Shown: one piece after another, positions 11,878-25,389 of the stretch
Numbering within the stretch: position 1 is the stretch's first letter
Layout of the letters: every line of letters starts with the position of its first letter
NCBI GenBank assembly: GCA_033030425.1
Contig: JAUFSD010000001.1
Coordinates: forward strand, 1,984,001-2,048,000
Direction: 5' to 3'
DNA length: 64,000 bases
Origin: Verpa conica
Lineage: Eukaryota; Ascomycota; Pezizomycetes; Pezizales; Morchellaceae
The notes under the pieces: model-generated
Database searches by the model: none
Told to the model about the DNA's origin: nothing
Seen by the model: the letters and a program-made list of their open reading frames with translations, nothing else
Made by a program: the position numbers and the translations under genes

Positions 11878-14800
11878 TATACATGTAGGATAGAATTATT
11901 ATTTTTCTTGTATATACACTCCAACCACTACATTCATACATACCTGTAAAATAGCTATTCATGGAATTAATTTCTTTTAAGAGATTGAAACTCTCAAGCT
12001 GTCGCACAAGAACTGAAGATTGAGTGAGACCCTTCTCGATAGTTCATCCGAACCGTAGCTATGTCCTACATGTAATTACCCCTTGAACCTCAGAACACAA
12101 TAAATCGCCTATGCAAAGATGTCAGTACTCCATGCAGTAAACCTGCACCCACAGTTCCAGCACCACACCACGAAAACGGGTATGCACGTCACTTTAACTG
12201 GTACCCGAAGATCCTTTTACTCACCGAACGCACCAAATTTCCGCTGCACTGCACTGCACTGACACCACATATCTAAGCAAAAACCCGACCGGATAAGTGA
12301 TTAGGCTCTATATGCAAGCCTACATTTGAGGGACAGGAGATGCGGAGACAAATAAGAAACAGAGATTTTTATTATTGCTTGCTAAAGCTTTATAGTTCCT
12401 AGGAAAGCTAGGTTTATGTACTCTATGTATGCACTGTAGTTATTGCTAGAGCTTCCAGGCCTGGGGCTTGGGCTCGGAGAAGAGACTTGATCAGGCCATC
12501 TTATCCGAACTGATATACTAGATGCGATTCGCTGTGAATAATAAGAACAATGGGCTGGGTCAGTAAGCCTCTACTTGGGGAAGGTTGAGGCAGCTAACAA
12601 CAGCCTTGCAGAGATCACGCTTTTTAGCGAGCCCCCTTCTCGAGAGTGCATACATATCTAGTTTAGTTATCCTACAGCACACGGAACGTTTCGTTTCTTC
12701 CATGATCCTTGCCAGTATGTGTAACACCAGACCTACATGTACGTGTTGAAAAAAGAAAGCTTAGTCTACCTCTCCCGCGGATGAAGCATTAGGGAATCTA
12801 AAAAATATTTTCACCTGGACTAAAAATTGCCAAGTAATCCCCCCACTGACAACACCCGTATATAATCTAGCAACAATTGACTAGAATACGCGATTAATAG
12901 AGGGTGGAGCTTCTCTATTTATACCTACAATTCGTAAAAGTAACGAGGGGCTAATATAGTTCTTGGAATCGGGCAGTAAATAATAGTCTCGCAACCGACT
13001 TGCCACGTAATGAACCATTTTATATAAACCACTTGTACTAGTTGGTTTACGGTCTTCTAACAGAACTTAGTTGATGTAAAGGTATAGTCCTATAATAACG
13101 CGCTCTTTAATTTAACGGTATAATATAAGATAGAATATTTCAAAGTGATATGATGAAAGAAAAAGCAAGAGTAGATATTGGCTGTGGGTAAAAACCTGCT
13201 ATTATTATAACGTCATTCATCCTCCCATGAACCCGAGTTATCTAATGACCTAGGGTCCAGTACGTCGCCCCCCACAAAAGGCGGCTATTCACACCATCCA
13301 TTATTTACTGCGCATTGCCTCCCCCCATCCTATGCTAAAACTTTAGAGTATACTATATACCCAGTATAGTAGCCCAGAATAAATAGTAGTCCAATTACAA
13401 AGCTCCTGCCTCTCTCATTTCTTCCAGGGCTCTCCCACCACTTTACCTCGAATTTTATATTATGCCCAAGTTATATATACTCGCCTAGGCCTTATAAGAG
13501 TCTAAGTAGTGGGAAAAGCCACTTCCTATACTATATAAGAATACCTCGGTTATAAAGGCTCATAGGCTGAGTGCACTGTAGAACCGAACCTAAGTAACTG
13601 CATGTAGCGAGTGATACTGTGTGATGGAAATACTTGAGCGTTTTTTTGCCCTATCCTCATCCTTATCTCCCCATCCCTCATTATCCTTTATAACCGTGGG
13701 CATAGCTGTAGGGCCGTACGAAGTCACTAAAAATGCCTAGTTGTATCATGTGCGTGATATTACAGCACTTTAGGGGACTTTGGGTAAAAAACGATTTGTT
13801 ATGTACGAAGCTGTGGGAAGACAATGTGCTTCCTGTATCTTCTGCAAGAAGCCGCACAATCTTATGAGTGGCCTTGTATAAGACTTCCTAGGGGCTAGAA
13901 AACTATTGACCCGCGGTCGAACATGCTCAAAAAGACAGCCAGCCTCGAGTACTATAGGAGCGATATCTAGCGGGTTGCGAACTACTAGGGAAATTTTTTC
14001 ATTTAATTACACGAGACTATCAAGGGGTTATTAACGATGCTGATAAATGACCCTAATATCCGGATTCCCAGAGCGTATGTATCCGAGAAACTTATAACAA
14101 AAAACTGATTATTATTTTCGTGGGCCAGCGGGCAAGTACTCACGCTAGATTAGGAAATACAAGATTTTGTACCAGATGCAAGCCACAATGGTTTAACAAG
14201 GCTGGCAAGCCTTACCGGTGTATAGGCGGGCTGGTTGCAGAGGGTGGAACGTGCGCAGTTATATCATTTCCCGTCAGCCAGCCCTGGATGGATACTCAGA
14301 CACTCTAGATAAAAATATAAAAAAGGGGTCTTGATTCACTTGAGTAACTGTAGAGTGATTAGACCATGTAAGAACTACATAGGAGCGTAACCAACACTCC
14401 TTCAGTACCAGGTCGTTCTTGAGGGAGCCAATAGGTTTCCTGAGCCAACTTTCCTGGGACTATAAGAGGGTCATTCTATTGTTTTCTAACGCACATCCAC
14501 GGTTTGCATTAAAGGTATCCTAGAGTACATACATCTAGTGGATGGGTCGTTAAAACAACTTTTAACTACTGCTCCGCACGTTCACCGCTACTATTCACCA
14601 CCAATCTACCAAAATTAAATAGTTTCATCTTCGGGAGTGTGTCTATAAATAGCAGACAGAGTTACAGCAAATCAAGATTGGTAACAGATAGGTTTTCACG
14701 ATAGTAATGAGCGGAGAGCCGGCTCCTAGGATCCGGCTCAAAGCTTTGTCCCCTAGCCAAGCCTTAAAAAGAATACGGTTGTAAACCTCATGAGTTGGCT

Positions 14801-17800
14801 TGCCTCTTTCGCCCATCGCCATCCAGACCGCATATGCGAACGCCAATTCCCAAGTGCCTGCAGATTCACACAAAGCCGGCCAGCCTACGTTTCACGAGAT
14901 AAACCCCGGCACTCGGTATGTTGGCTATTATTGTTTGTTCATGGGAGTAAAGCAACGTGTTTGCAATTGCTCCGTCCGGGCAAGAAGCCAATATATTACT
15001 ATTTACTGGTGCCTGCGAGCGCGACTATACCAAAGCTATTGTCCTGGTATACCTAGTCCACTTAACGGCGCGTTAACTTGTCAAAACAATTAAAAGTACT
15101 TAAGCGCTCAACCTCATCAACTAGAAGCCAAATAACATCATGGACCTGCAGGTACCTTGCTACGGCAGCCCAATGTCAAATGGGACCCGAATACGTTTGC
15201 AGTAGTAAGCAATCCAAATAGGGTGAAAAAGAAAGAAGCAGAATGGAGAAATACGCCTCAATAAGCAAACACGTATTATTCGGGCGGCTTTACAAGGAAC
15301 CATATACTTAAAGAGGGGTAAGGGTCACCAATAAAGGGTCTTTATGAGCCAATACTAACTCACGTATTCAGATATGCCGACGTTATCCATCAAGCACCTG
15401 ACTTCCTTCTATAGATTATCAAATACCCCAGGGTCATTAAAAAAAAAAAAAAAAACACCGCGGGCTGACGCACAGCAGGCGAGATGCTGTTACCGTCGCC
15501 GGGCCCCTTCTTTGCAGTGACGAACTCGGAAAATCACCTCTTGAAAAGTCATGTCGTCACGTCCATCGTAGGTTCCTCAGCGGGCCTCGGCGTTTGCAGT
15601 TCACGCGCACCTCATGTAATGCCGGCGACCCGCGGCTGCGTCGGTTTCTCTAGCGGTTTGTTTTCGCGAAACTATTATCCGGTCATGTCATTGCTCATCA
15701 GCCCCAGAATATTGGCCGTTGAGGGTGGCTCCAGGACTGGTAGCTTCAACCGTTTTCAGGCGACTTCGATGATTCTCTGCATCTCAGGCATGGGATATCT
15801 TATCTATTCAACATCGTTCTATGTGAATGTACAGTGGATATAGATCGCTCTCAAAGGTATGTATCGGAGAACTACGAAGGTCTCGCGGACTTCGGTTGCA
15901 AAACGGGTGGGAGATCTATCTCTGCGGCTGTGTCAAAAGGCACAACCTTCTGGCCCCCGATTGATTGCTTTTTTCCCGATGTGACAGGTCGGTTTCGCCG
16001 CTACACAGCATGGCCCTTTTACTAAGGGTCACAGCGAGTAAGGCGAGGTGGAATTCTATTTTTTCCTTGTTTCTTCTCAGTGCTTTTTCTTGAAGAGACA
16101 AACCTTCGCTTTAGCGAAAGCTTTTCCGTGGGGTGGTTCCGGTCCCAGCCGTATGGTCCACATTGACGAATTACACAGGCTCAGTTTCGAACTCAAGGTT
16201 CCCCGCCATATCTTGGGCATGTACTTACATGGAAAAGAAAGAAAATAGTAGGAAAAGAAATGAAGATTTCATACGGCACTTGGGGTCAATTCTACTCTAT
16301 AATTCGGTACCAGGCAAAGTGTTGGTTGGGTTTTATACCCGTCAGCACGACATATGGTCACAACTTACAATCCATTGGGCCATTTTGTTCAGGGTTCATG
16401 ATGGCCACGAGGTCAAACTCCACGTTTGATAACTTACCTGAAGTTCGGACTGAATTTTCCGAACTATGTGAAGATGTGATATAGCGGTACTTGTACCCGA
16501 GAATCTCTTCCTGTTAGCAACTAGGGGAACGATGCCACGGGTTTGCAGTCGTTTCAGATGGAGAAGAAGATACGTCATTTGAAGATGGAGAAGGGAGAAA
16601 AAAAAATTTCAGCACGGTGAAAATCTTCTGCACGCTAAAAACCGAAGATCTAAAGTGAGCTGTCTAAACATCGCGGGGTAGAATACCTAGAACCCGCTGT
16701 GCGGGGATAAGTCGTCAAACGGTATAATCGCGCATGGGATGTAAAACGAAACCAATTCTTCACCAAACGGATGCTGTGTGCTGTGTGCGGTGGCTTCATA
16801 GTTGGGGGTCCCCCCCTTCACAATAGGGAATAGTTAGTCCCTAACTAAGCCAGCGCAGTCGGGAGACGTTTCTTGCTTTAACTGGCCAAGGCTAGAAGAT
16901 GCTGTGAGCGGTGAGAAACGAAAACAAATAGAAACAAGGGCGACCAAGACAAATCCGACACTTGACCAACAGCTGGTGACAAAAAGCGTGGGACTCTCTT
17001 AACGGCATCGCCGCCCCAGAGGTATCACCACACACTAAACATAATGTCCACCTAAGATTGGTGCAGGTACTTTTGAAAAAAAAAAGGAAAGAATATATAA
17101 AAAACAAATCAAAGAGACGGTTTACGGCAATGAGATGCCCGGCGGCCTGGGCGGCACTCAATTCTTTTTGAGCGGTTGCCGGAGCGACTATCATCTCGTT
17201 TCAAACAAAAGGCTTAAAATCTGAGGCTTGGGGATCCAACCAATAAGTGGCCCCGAGAAGGTCTGTCATGCGAATCTCTGTGGTTGACCTAAGTCTAGTC
17301 CCCCTGGGGTATAGAAAGGATCTGATCGCCAGGGTCCTTCCTCTCTCGCTTCTCGACATGATCGTGCAGCAGTAAAACCCCGTCTGGCATTTAGGAAAAA
17401 GGGTCTAAGAAATTGGAAACGGGTCTGATGCGATTGGCAAGGTATTTGTGCCGTAAAGCCTGGACCATGACTGCGTTTTTTCCCCCTTCCTTTTCTCTGA
17501 ACCCTAACCCGTGCGTGGCTCCTGGGGCGGTCTACAAGAATGTGCCACTTTATGAACCTTCGGGGTGTTGTAATTACAGGCTACAGCAAGTACAGCATGG
17601 CCGGAACCGGGGATTTGCTGCGACGGGGAGAAACCAGGCCTGTTGGGCACGGGTCGGCAGTTCAAACTAAAATGGGCAAATGTTATGTGGGATGGACTGT
17701 CGCTATTCTTTACGGATATTCAGAAGCTTTGTTAAAGTGGCAGGACTATGGACCTGATGTTTACAGCCAGTAGAAGATGACTTGTCCTCTCTACACTAGA

Positions 17801-19500
17801 TCTAGAGGTCCGATTAGAAGTAAAATGAGGGGTTAGGACGATGAGAGATCTCTGCCTTCCAAGGAACTTCTTGACCGCTGCGCCTCGACCCAATCTATCG
17901 AAATCGCTGCAAGGGAAAATTCCAGCCCCGCATTCTAGTATGATTTGACTTTGAAACATATGCGATTTATAGAAATGAGTGTGCACCCGTGTTTATCGAG
18001 TACAAATATCTGATGACCATTCTTATAACATGTTTCCTCTCGTGATCGTGTTTTATTTCCGAACGGGGAATAGGGGATTGGTCCCATTAAGTTACAGGTT
18101 GAGTACCAATAGATGGTCTCTCATTACCTCCTGACAGTCATTGAAGTGCTTGTGGGGACCATCTTTGCAAGAAAGGGCTGGTTAAGCAGTTGAAACTTTT
18201 TTTCTTGAGTTCCCTAAGGTGCTGTACATATTATCCCCATCACCACTGCACTTTGGTGTGCTGAGTAGTAGATGTAAGCTTGAGCCCCAAAATGGGGGTT
18301 CCTTGTCGGCGGATCTTTCGTATCCATACATTCTCTACGCTGACACTCTAGATGAGCAGATTTCCTACGCCGCCGCTTCACTCATGATATACACACGCAT
18401 GTTACTACATGTCACATCTTACTATGGCCGCGGAGTTTCTGAGCCTTAACAGTATCATCATCCTAGATACAGGTAAGTCTCTGCTTAGCTTATCCTTCTG
18501 TTGGATAAGTCGACTAACCCATGCTCTATGCGAGTGACACTGTATGTACAGCATGTATACCTGTCAACCGCCACTGCAGTTTCCTGATCAGTTGCAATGT
18601 ACCGATTGATAGAACCCCTCGCAAATGAACTGAGGAAGGAGGTATGTAATAGCCATTCTCCCTCTAGCCAAGGAGAGGCCGGAAACGGGAAATGAAAACA
18701 CGAAAAGGCATGTCGATAGAGCCATAATTAATCATGCTGTAGTAAGAGAAAACGGGGATGAGAAGTGGAGTGGATGGATGGTAGTAAAATCGGAATGAAC
18801 GACCAAATTCAGAATCCCGGTGTACTGTCTCCAGCGAGCCCTTCATCTCGACCGGAACTTATCTTGGGCTGCTCACTCCATCCGAACTTTGGTTCACCAC
18901 TCACCACTCGTTGCAAGAAAGAGTTTTGGTAAGAGGCGGGGTCACATATTCATCGCATGACCGAGAATCCTCGAGAAGAGCAGCGAGTGGAATATCGGGC
19001 GGCGGGGCCTTGGACTCTGGAAGTATGGGCACTCGGCTGGCTGGCCTTATGACGACGAACAGCAGGGTTCAGCTGGATTGTGTACTGCTGGTGGTGCTGC
19101 GAAGCCATGGACTCGTTCTTTTTCGTTCACCAGGGGTGTGGACAGGATAGCGAGTGGAGGACTATGCGCAGCGGGGGAAGAAGTGGAGACCAATAGTCCC
19201 AACGCCGCCCTTTTCGAGATTTTATTTCTTTTGTCATGACAGCAGCGGCCAAAAAAGCGTGGCGACGAACTGTAAGAGGCAATAACAGTGAGAAAAAAGA
19301 CGGGAAGTATTTTGTAACAGCATCAAGCCTTGACCTGTCGACACGTTTTTATTCATATTTTGTTGGTGTTTACTCTACGACGGGGGGAAACGCGCTCGCA
19401 CTTTTTTGGACTTTGCTTTTGGGCCAACGGACCAACTGAAGACTTATTTACCGGCTCTTTGTGAGTCTTGTTGTTCGTCCGCCCTGTCTTGCTTTTCCGG
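11878..19500. other. 7.6-kb gene-free interval
   Basis: No open frame here resembles a protein I know, and none can be joined into a convincing spliced gene. The left part (to about 14 kb) is AT-rich like the DNA before the P450. From about 14.7 kb the base composition looks more balanced, with more CG dinucleotides. A 17-A run occurs near 15439-15455. Short frames such as 15484-15843 and 17413-17670 show no domain or repeat. The interval could be old decayed sequence or contain non-coding transcripts. Confidence 0.55.
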
Positions 19501-19589
19501 TGCCAGTACAATTGTTGTAGAGTAGGTATTAGGGGAGCGGGAATATAGAGGGAGGGTAGACTCTAGAGTTGCTTCTGGTCCCGGTCGTA

Positions 19590-20536
19590 CGCCCGGCTGC
19601 TTGTCTCTTCCTGTCTGCCTGCCTGCCCTGCCCTTCCCTTCCTTTTCCTTGCCCCTAAGCAAGTCTCTCCTCCCTGCCTGCCTGCCTGCCCTCCCCTCCC
19701 CCCCGTCCACCCCGATCCTGCCCCCCCTCCCCCCCACCTTCACCGAATCATAATTAAACAGAACACTGCGCTGCACTTGACTTTTGTCTCGCTCCCCTTA
19801 AATTCGTCTCCTATCCGCGTTCCCCTTGCTTCCAAGAAACTCAAGCAAGTCCCGGACGTTCTCCCTTTCACAAGTCTATCATCATTCTCACTCCCCTTGC
19901 GGCTCGGCTCTAGCCAAGATAATTCGAACCCTTTGTTGTTGTTCGTTTGTCGGCAGTGCTTAACATACGCCTCATCTCCACCTATTTGAAGGTCGTCTCT
20001 GATCGGAAGACTCGACTACTCTAGCTGTCTTTGCCCGAACTTCTTCTACTTGGGCTTCATTGATATTCTCATCATGGCGCATATAGAACTGTAGCCAACG
20101 CCTCTTGTCGAGACGACCACAAATAACACACTCCAATTGAGATATATCCCATACATACATTCCCCCCCCAACCCCCCACGCATACTATTTATCATTCGTG
20201 GGAATCCGTTCATCTCGATCGGCAAGCACACACAACTTGACACACCACACTGTATAAATCATTTCCATTTCCCGTGAGCTTTGATTAGGGTTGTTCCTAT
20301 TGTCCCAGCTTCTTTCTTATTTTCGGCATCAACACATCTTCGAGGCGTTCAGCATATTTCAACATTCTATCTCATTCCGATAAGCATCCCGGTGTGCCAC
20401 TACAACATAGCCCGGTGCTTTATTTGGTTCTCTTCTCCCGTCGAAATTTTTCGGTGTTGGTGGTATTGAATTTGCCGCTGTACACACATCACGTAATCAA
20501 ACCTTTTCAGCATATAATCCAGCTTCAGCTTTCACG
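19590..20536 (+). promoter_or_regulatory. Pyrimidine-rich upstream region/leader of the DUF3295 gene
   Basis: The stretch 19611-19740 on the plus strand is almost all C and T, with CTGC/CCTG tandem words. It is followed by several hundred bases of mixed CT-rich sequence up to the start at 20537. CT tracts are common just upstream of strongly expressed fungal genes. A long 5' UTR, perhaps with an intron, is plausible but unproven. Confidence 0.45.
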
Positions 20537-22615
20537 ATGCCAGAACGCAGATACAACGCATACGCCTCACAGCTGTTCCTACAGATGCAGAATCTTCTTC
20601 CCTCGAATGCGGCAAATCTTCCGTCGTCCTGCGACGAAGAGCTCGTAGACGAGGCCGACGAACCCCCAGACTTTCACTCTCCATCCTACCCATACCACTC
20701 AGAAGGGAGAGAATTCACCAAGCACATAGTTCGCCACCAACCCGCTACAGAATCACTTCTCACACGTGCACTCCTCACCACTCCTGAGTCGGCTCCTGTA
20801 AACCGTTATCGTGGTAATCTCAAGAGAGGCATGTCCACTGACTCGACCTGGAGTAACACCAGCAGTGCCTCGACAGCAGACCTGACGAGTGATGGTGGCA
20901 TGACCAGTCCATCTCGCTGCAACACTCCGAGCCCACCATTACCTCTATTCTTCGAAGGATTTGCCGGCTTGCTGCAGAGCAAGAAAGAGCAGATGGAAGC
21001 GAAAGAGACAAGGAAGGTAGAGGTTGTTGACGACGCTGTTGAAGGTTCGGGAAGAAGGAGATGCATCACTTTTGCCTGCTCGGATAACCTCACTACTCAG
21101 AAGCCGACGTCAGCTGCACGACCGGCACCGGCCGAGACGTCGGGTGCCGAGAGTTCAGATGCTGCTCCTAAGAGGAGTTGTGTGCTGAAGTTTGTTTGTG
21201 CCCAGCGTGCTGAGGCCGAGAAGAAGACTTCGTTTCGCTCTCCTCCACCACCACCTCGCTCACCCTATGGCCCGAAACGTATAAATCTATTCACCCAAAC
21301 AGCATCGAAGGCAAACACCACTGCACCGGCATCTGTCTCAAATCACTGCCCAGCTTTTCCTGATCAGAAATTCTACGAGTTTGCTAGTTCGGTTGATGAT
21401 AGATCTGACTCTTGGACGAACCAGCCCATCGACAAAAGTCGTCTGCTGAAGGTCGACGACCTGTTGAAGAAGGAGTTGGACATCCGTAAGTTGAGCCAAG
21501 AGGCAGAGGAAGAAGCTCTAGAGGAGGAGGAGGCAGAGCAAGATTTGGAGGATGCGGAACAGGATGGGGATGATGGAGATGATGATGAGGAAGAGGAAGA
21601 TGATGACCAGGATCTGGATGGAGATGATTACGATGAAGAAGATCACGACGCGTTGAGTGGGAACGAAAGCGACAATGAGGAAGGGTTCGCTTCAGATTCT
21701 GATGATGATGATGACCGCTTTTTCGCCTTTGGAGCCAGACCTATCCAGATGTCTGCGCAGCTCGACCGCCCTCTTTGCTGTCGCGCTTCCTCGGGGTCTT
21801 CTATCGGATCTATTATGAAGACTCGCATCACGCCCCCTCTCGAGCGCCGTCCTCGTACGCCTGAATTGCCAGATAGCACTGACTTTGTCTGTGGTACTTT
21901 CGATGAAGATAAAGTGCTTGAAGAAGCGTACGTTTCGTGTATGGAAGAACGAAAGCGCTTGAAGCATATCCCTACTCCTCAGGATATCGATCCTAGCTTT
22001 CCGACATCGGACCCGGACCTTTCAGATGATGAGGTCCACCCAAAGTCTAACGACAGTGAGGTCGGCTTCCACTTCAAGACTAACTGGAGTGGAAGTTCAG
22101 TTGAGGGTAATCGTAGAAGGGGTCGACGCAATGAGAAAACCCTCCCTACCAGGAAGAATGTCTCTCCTGCCCCTGCCCCTAAGGCTCGGGTTCATTCACC
22201 TGCACCCATCCGGCGCACCGCTACTCACTCCCCAGCACCGGTACGTCGGATTCAGTCACCACCACCACCTAAACATCGTCCTACGATGAACTTCCAGTCG
22301 CAACCCGGTATCTACCGGACTAAGTCTCTCCCGCGCATTCCTGGGTTCTTGCATCGCAATAGCAAGATTGGTCGTACCACCTCTGCTGGAACCTCACCCA
22401 ACACCTCCGCCGTTAGCCCTGTCATCCGCCGCCGAGGTGCCATCGATATCGTCAAGGGTTTGGAGAAGAAGCGGGAGAGAAGGCAACGTCTCTGTAAAGT
22501 GAGAGACGGTGATTGCCGCGCTGGACAAGGAGTTGAGAAGATGAGGGAATTGGGATTAGAGATTTGTGGGAAAGGAAAGGGAAGGACACAGGCGCAATGG
22601 GTACTTTCTGCTTGA
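20537..22615 (+). CDS. DUF3295-family fungal protein
   Basis: A single-exon frame of 692 aa. It matches the layout I recall for the conserved ascomycete DUF3295 family, often linked to a GATA-associated (AreA-like/DUF1752) N-terminal segment. Recognisable blocks: a TESLLTRALL region followed by LKRGMSTDSTW (about 95-106), RRRCITFAC (about 172-180), SCVLKFVCA, and PYGPKRINLFTQ (about 245-256). Then come a very acidic Asp/Glu run (about 322-392), PELPDSTDFVCGTFDEDK (about 441-458), PTPQDIDPSFPTSD, and a C-terminal basic block GAIDIVKGLEKKRERR (about 633-648). The protein is largely disordered and probably nuclear. Its molecular role is not known to me. The start was chosen as the first ATG of the long frame. 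Confidence 0.85.
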   Translation: MPERRYNAYASQLFLQMQNLLPSNAANLPSSCDEELVDEADEPPDFHSPSYPYHSEGREFTKHIVRHQPATESLLTRALLTTPESAPVNRYRGNLKRGMSTDSTWSNTSSASTADLTSDGGMTSPSRCNTPSPPLPLFFEGFAGLLQSKKEQMEAKETRKVEVVDDAVEGSGRRRCITFACSDNLTTQKPTSAARPAPAETSGAESSDAAPKRSCVLKFVCAQRAEAEKKTSFRSPPPPPRSPYGPKRINLFTQTASKANTTAPASVSNHCPAFPDQKFYEFASSVDDRSDSWTNQPIDKSRLLKVDDLLKKELDIRKLSQEAEEEALEEEEAEQDLEDAEQDGDDGDDDEEEEDDDQDLDGDDYDEEDHDALSGNESDNEEGFASDSDDDDDRFFAFGARPIQMSAQLDRPLCCRASSGSSIGSIMKTRITPPLERRPRTPELPDSTDFVCGTFDEDKVLEEAYVSCMEERKRLKHIPTPQDIDPSFPTSDPDLSDDEVHPKSNDSEVGFHFKTNWSGSSVEGNRRRGRRNEKTLPTRKNVSPAPAPKARVHSPAPIRRTATHSPAPVRRIQSPPPPKHRPTMNFQSQPGIYRTKSLPRIPGFLHRNSKIGRTTSAGTSPNTSAVSPVIRRRGAIDIVKGLEKKRERRQRLCKVRDGDCRAGQGVEKMRELGLEICGKGKGRTQAQWVLSA

Positions 22616-23585
22616 ATCGGCCCTTGATTTTATTTTATTTTATTGATACTTTATTTTTTCTTCCTTCTTTTCTAAAAGGGTTCGCGGATATGGTAATCTG
22701 TATGCCTATTGTTTTCAAAGGGGTTTTGATCTTTCTTCTAGCGGGGCTTTTTTTTGACAGTTTTTTTTCTCTCTCTCTTGGGTGTTTAGCCTTTTGTAAA
22801 GAATATGTTCCTTTTCTGTAAATATTTGGTATGATTAGACATGATGGGAGTCATTTTTTTATTCCTTTACTTTTTTTTTTGTTCTTTCATTCGTTTTCTT
22901 CACTTCATTAGTGATGATACGGCAGGGGTACAATATTTTTTACTTTTTTAGTGGGTGGTTGATTTGCAGAGTATTCTTTTCTTCATTGTTAATTTTAGGG
23001 AGTAGTCGAGCTCTAGGATGGCTATTGGGGGGTGGTGGTGGTTTCTTGTCTTGTCTGCGGACTGAGGTTTCGGGAATAGGATCGAGAATAGGAATCAATT
23101 GAATTAGTCAAATCAAGAGGAGTAGTTTCTAGGAAACGATTGAATCTTTATGGCGCCCCTTTACTACACCCACACCATTTCACCTGTGCTCACGAATAGA
23201 ATATTTCTTAGCAATTTGTAAACAAGAGCTGACCTTAGAATAGCTCTGTTGGCGAGTTTCCTGACTTTGCATTGCCGTGAACCTTGGTTCATGGGTGAGC
23301 TGGCGAGTTTTGGATCCGTTGCGGCGTTGCAAACTAGTGCCCGGCCACAACCCAGCCCGAACTTGAATCCCGGAATGGAAGTGGCTTGTGGCACATCCAC
23401 GCTCCGGACACCTTTGCTTGTTGCTCTCGTGGTTGCAGCCTCCTTTCTAAGTTCGTCTCTCTGTTCCTTCCACCATCACCGTACACCACCAGCACATACG
23501 ATCAATCAGTCATTTACAGCCCTACAAATCTATATACCACAGCTGGACTCTTTTAGTTGTAACAGTACCTACCCTTATCGTCGCA
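22616..23585. other. Spacer between the DUF3295 gene and SAR1
   Basis: T-rich 3' flank of the upstream gene followed by a CT-rich leader that should contain the SAR1 promoter. No gene is supported. The frame at 23249-23608 overlaps the SAR1 leader and start. Confidence 0.55.
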
Positions 23586-24772
<1,187 letters not shown>

Positions 24773-25389
24773 ATTTAACTGGAGACGTCAAGGCTAGGAA
24801 ATTGCTAGGCAGGGGTAGAGATGCACGTATCACCAATCTGTTATGACAGCTCTCATGCAATTATAGGAGGGTAACGTGGAAAAAAGAAGTAGAGCCGATT
24901 GCGCAATATTTGGGGGTTTCTACTTCTATTTTCTTTGTTTTAAATACTTTTAGTTTTTCAATTCTTTTATTAGGCCAGGAGTCGACGCGTCTTTTCTAGC
25001 TTACTTGGTCCCTCCTGTTGGGATCACTCATTCTATTTCTCATTTTGTTTTTGTATGTCTAATATACGAAGTGCCTTATCTTATGACCGTATACGGAAGC
25101 TGAAAAACATAAAACATTCTTGAAATAGATTACTATTACATGCCTACCGAGTAGACTCGTATAAGGATACTTTTCATTATTGTTCTCTCCATACTAGAGT
25201 CCTCGTAGATTGCATTAATGGATGGGTTATAGGATTCATACTACGAGCTATAGTTTGAAGAATTTAATATAATACAATCGCACAGCGGAATGTGTATCGT
25301 TTTCTGAGAAAGCTTTTTATACAGTTCGTCGCTCTACAACCAATCAGAAATCCATAAATAACGTAATCCAGTTTGTCCCTACACAGAGG
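24773..25389. other. Convergent SAR1/VPS23 3' spacer
   Basis: AT-rich sequence between two convergent genes, expected to hold both 3' UTRs and polyadenylation sites. No gene or distinct repeat is seen. Confidence 0.55.
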
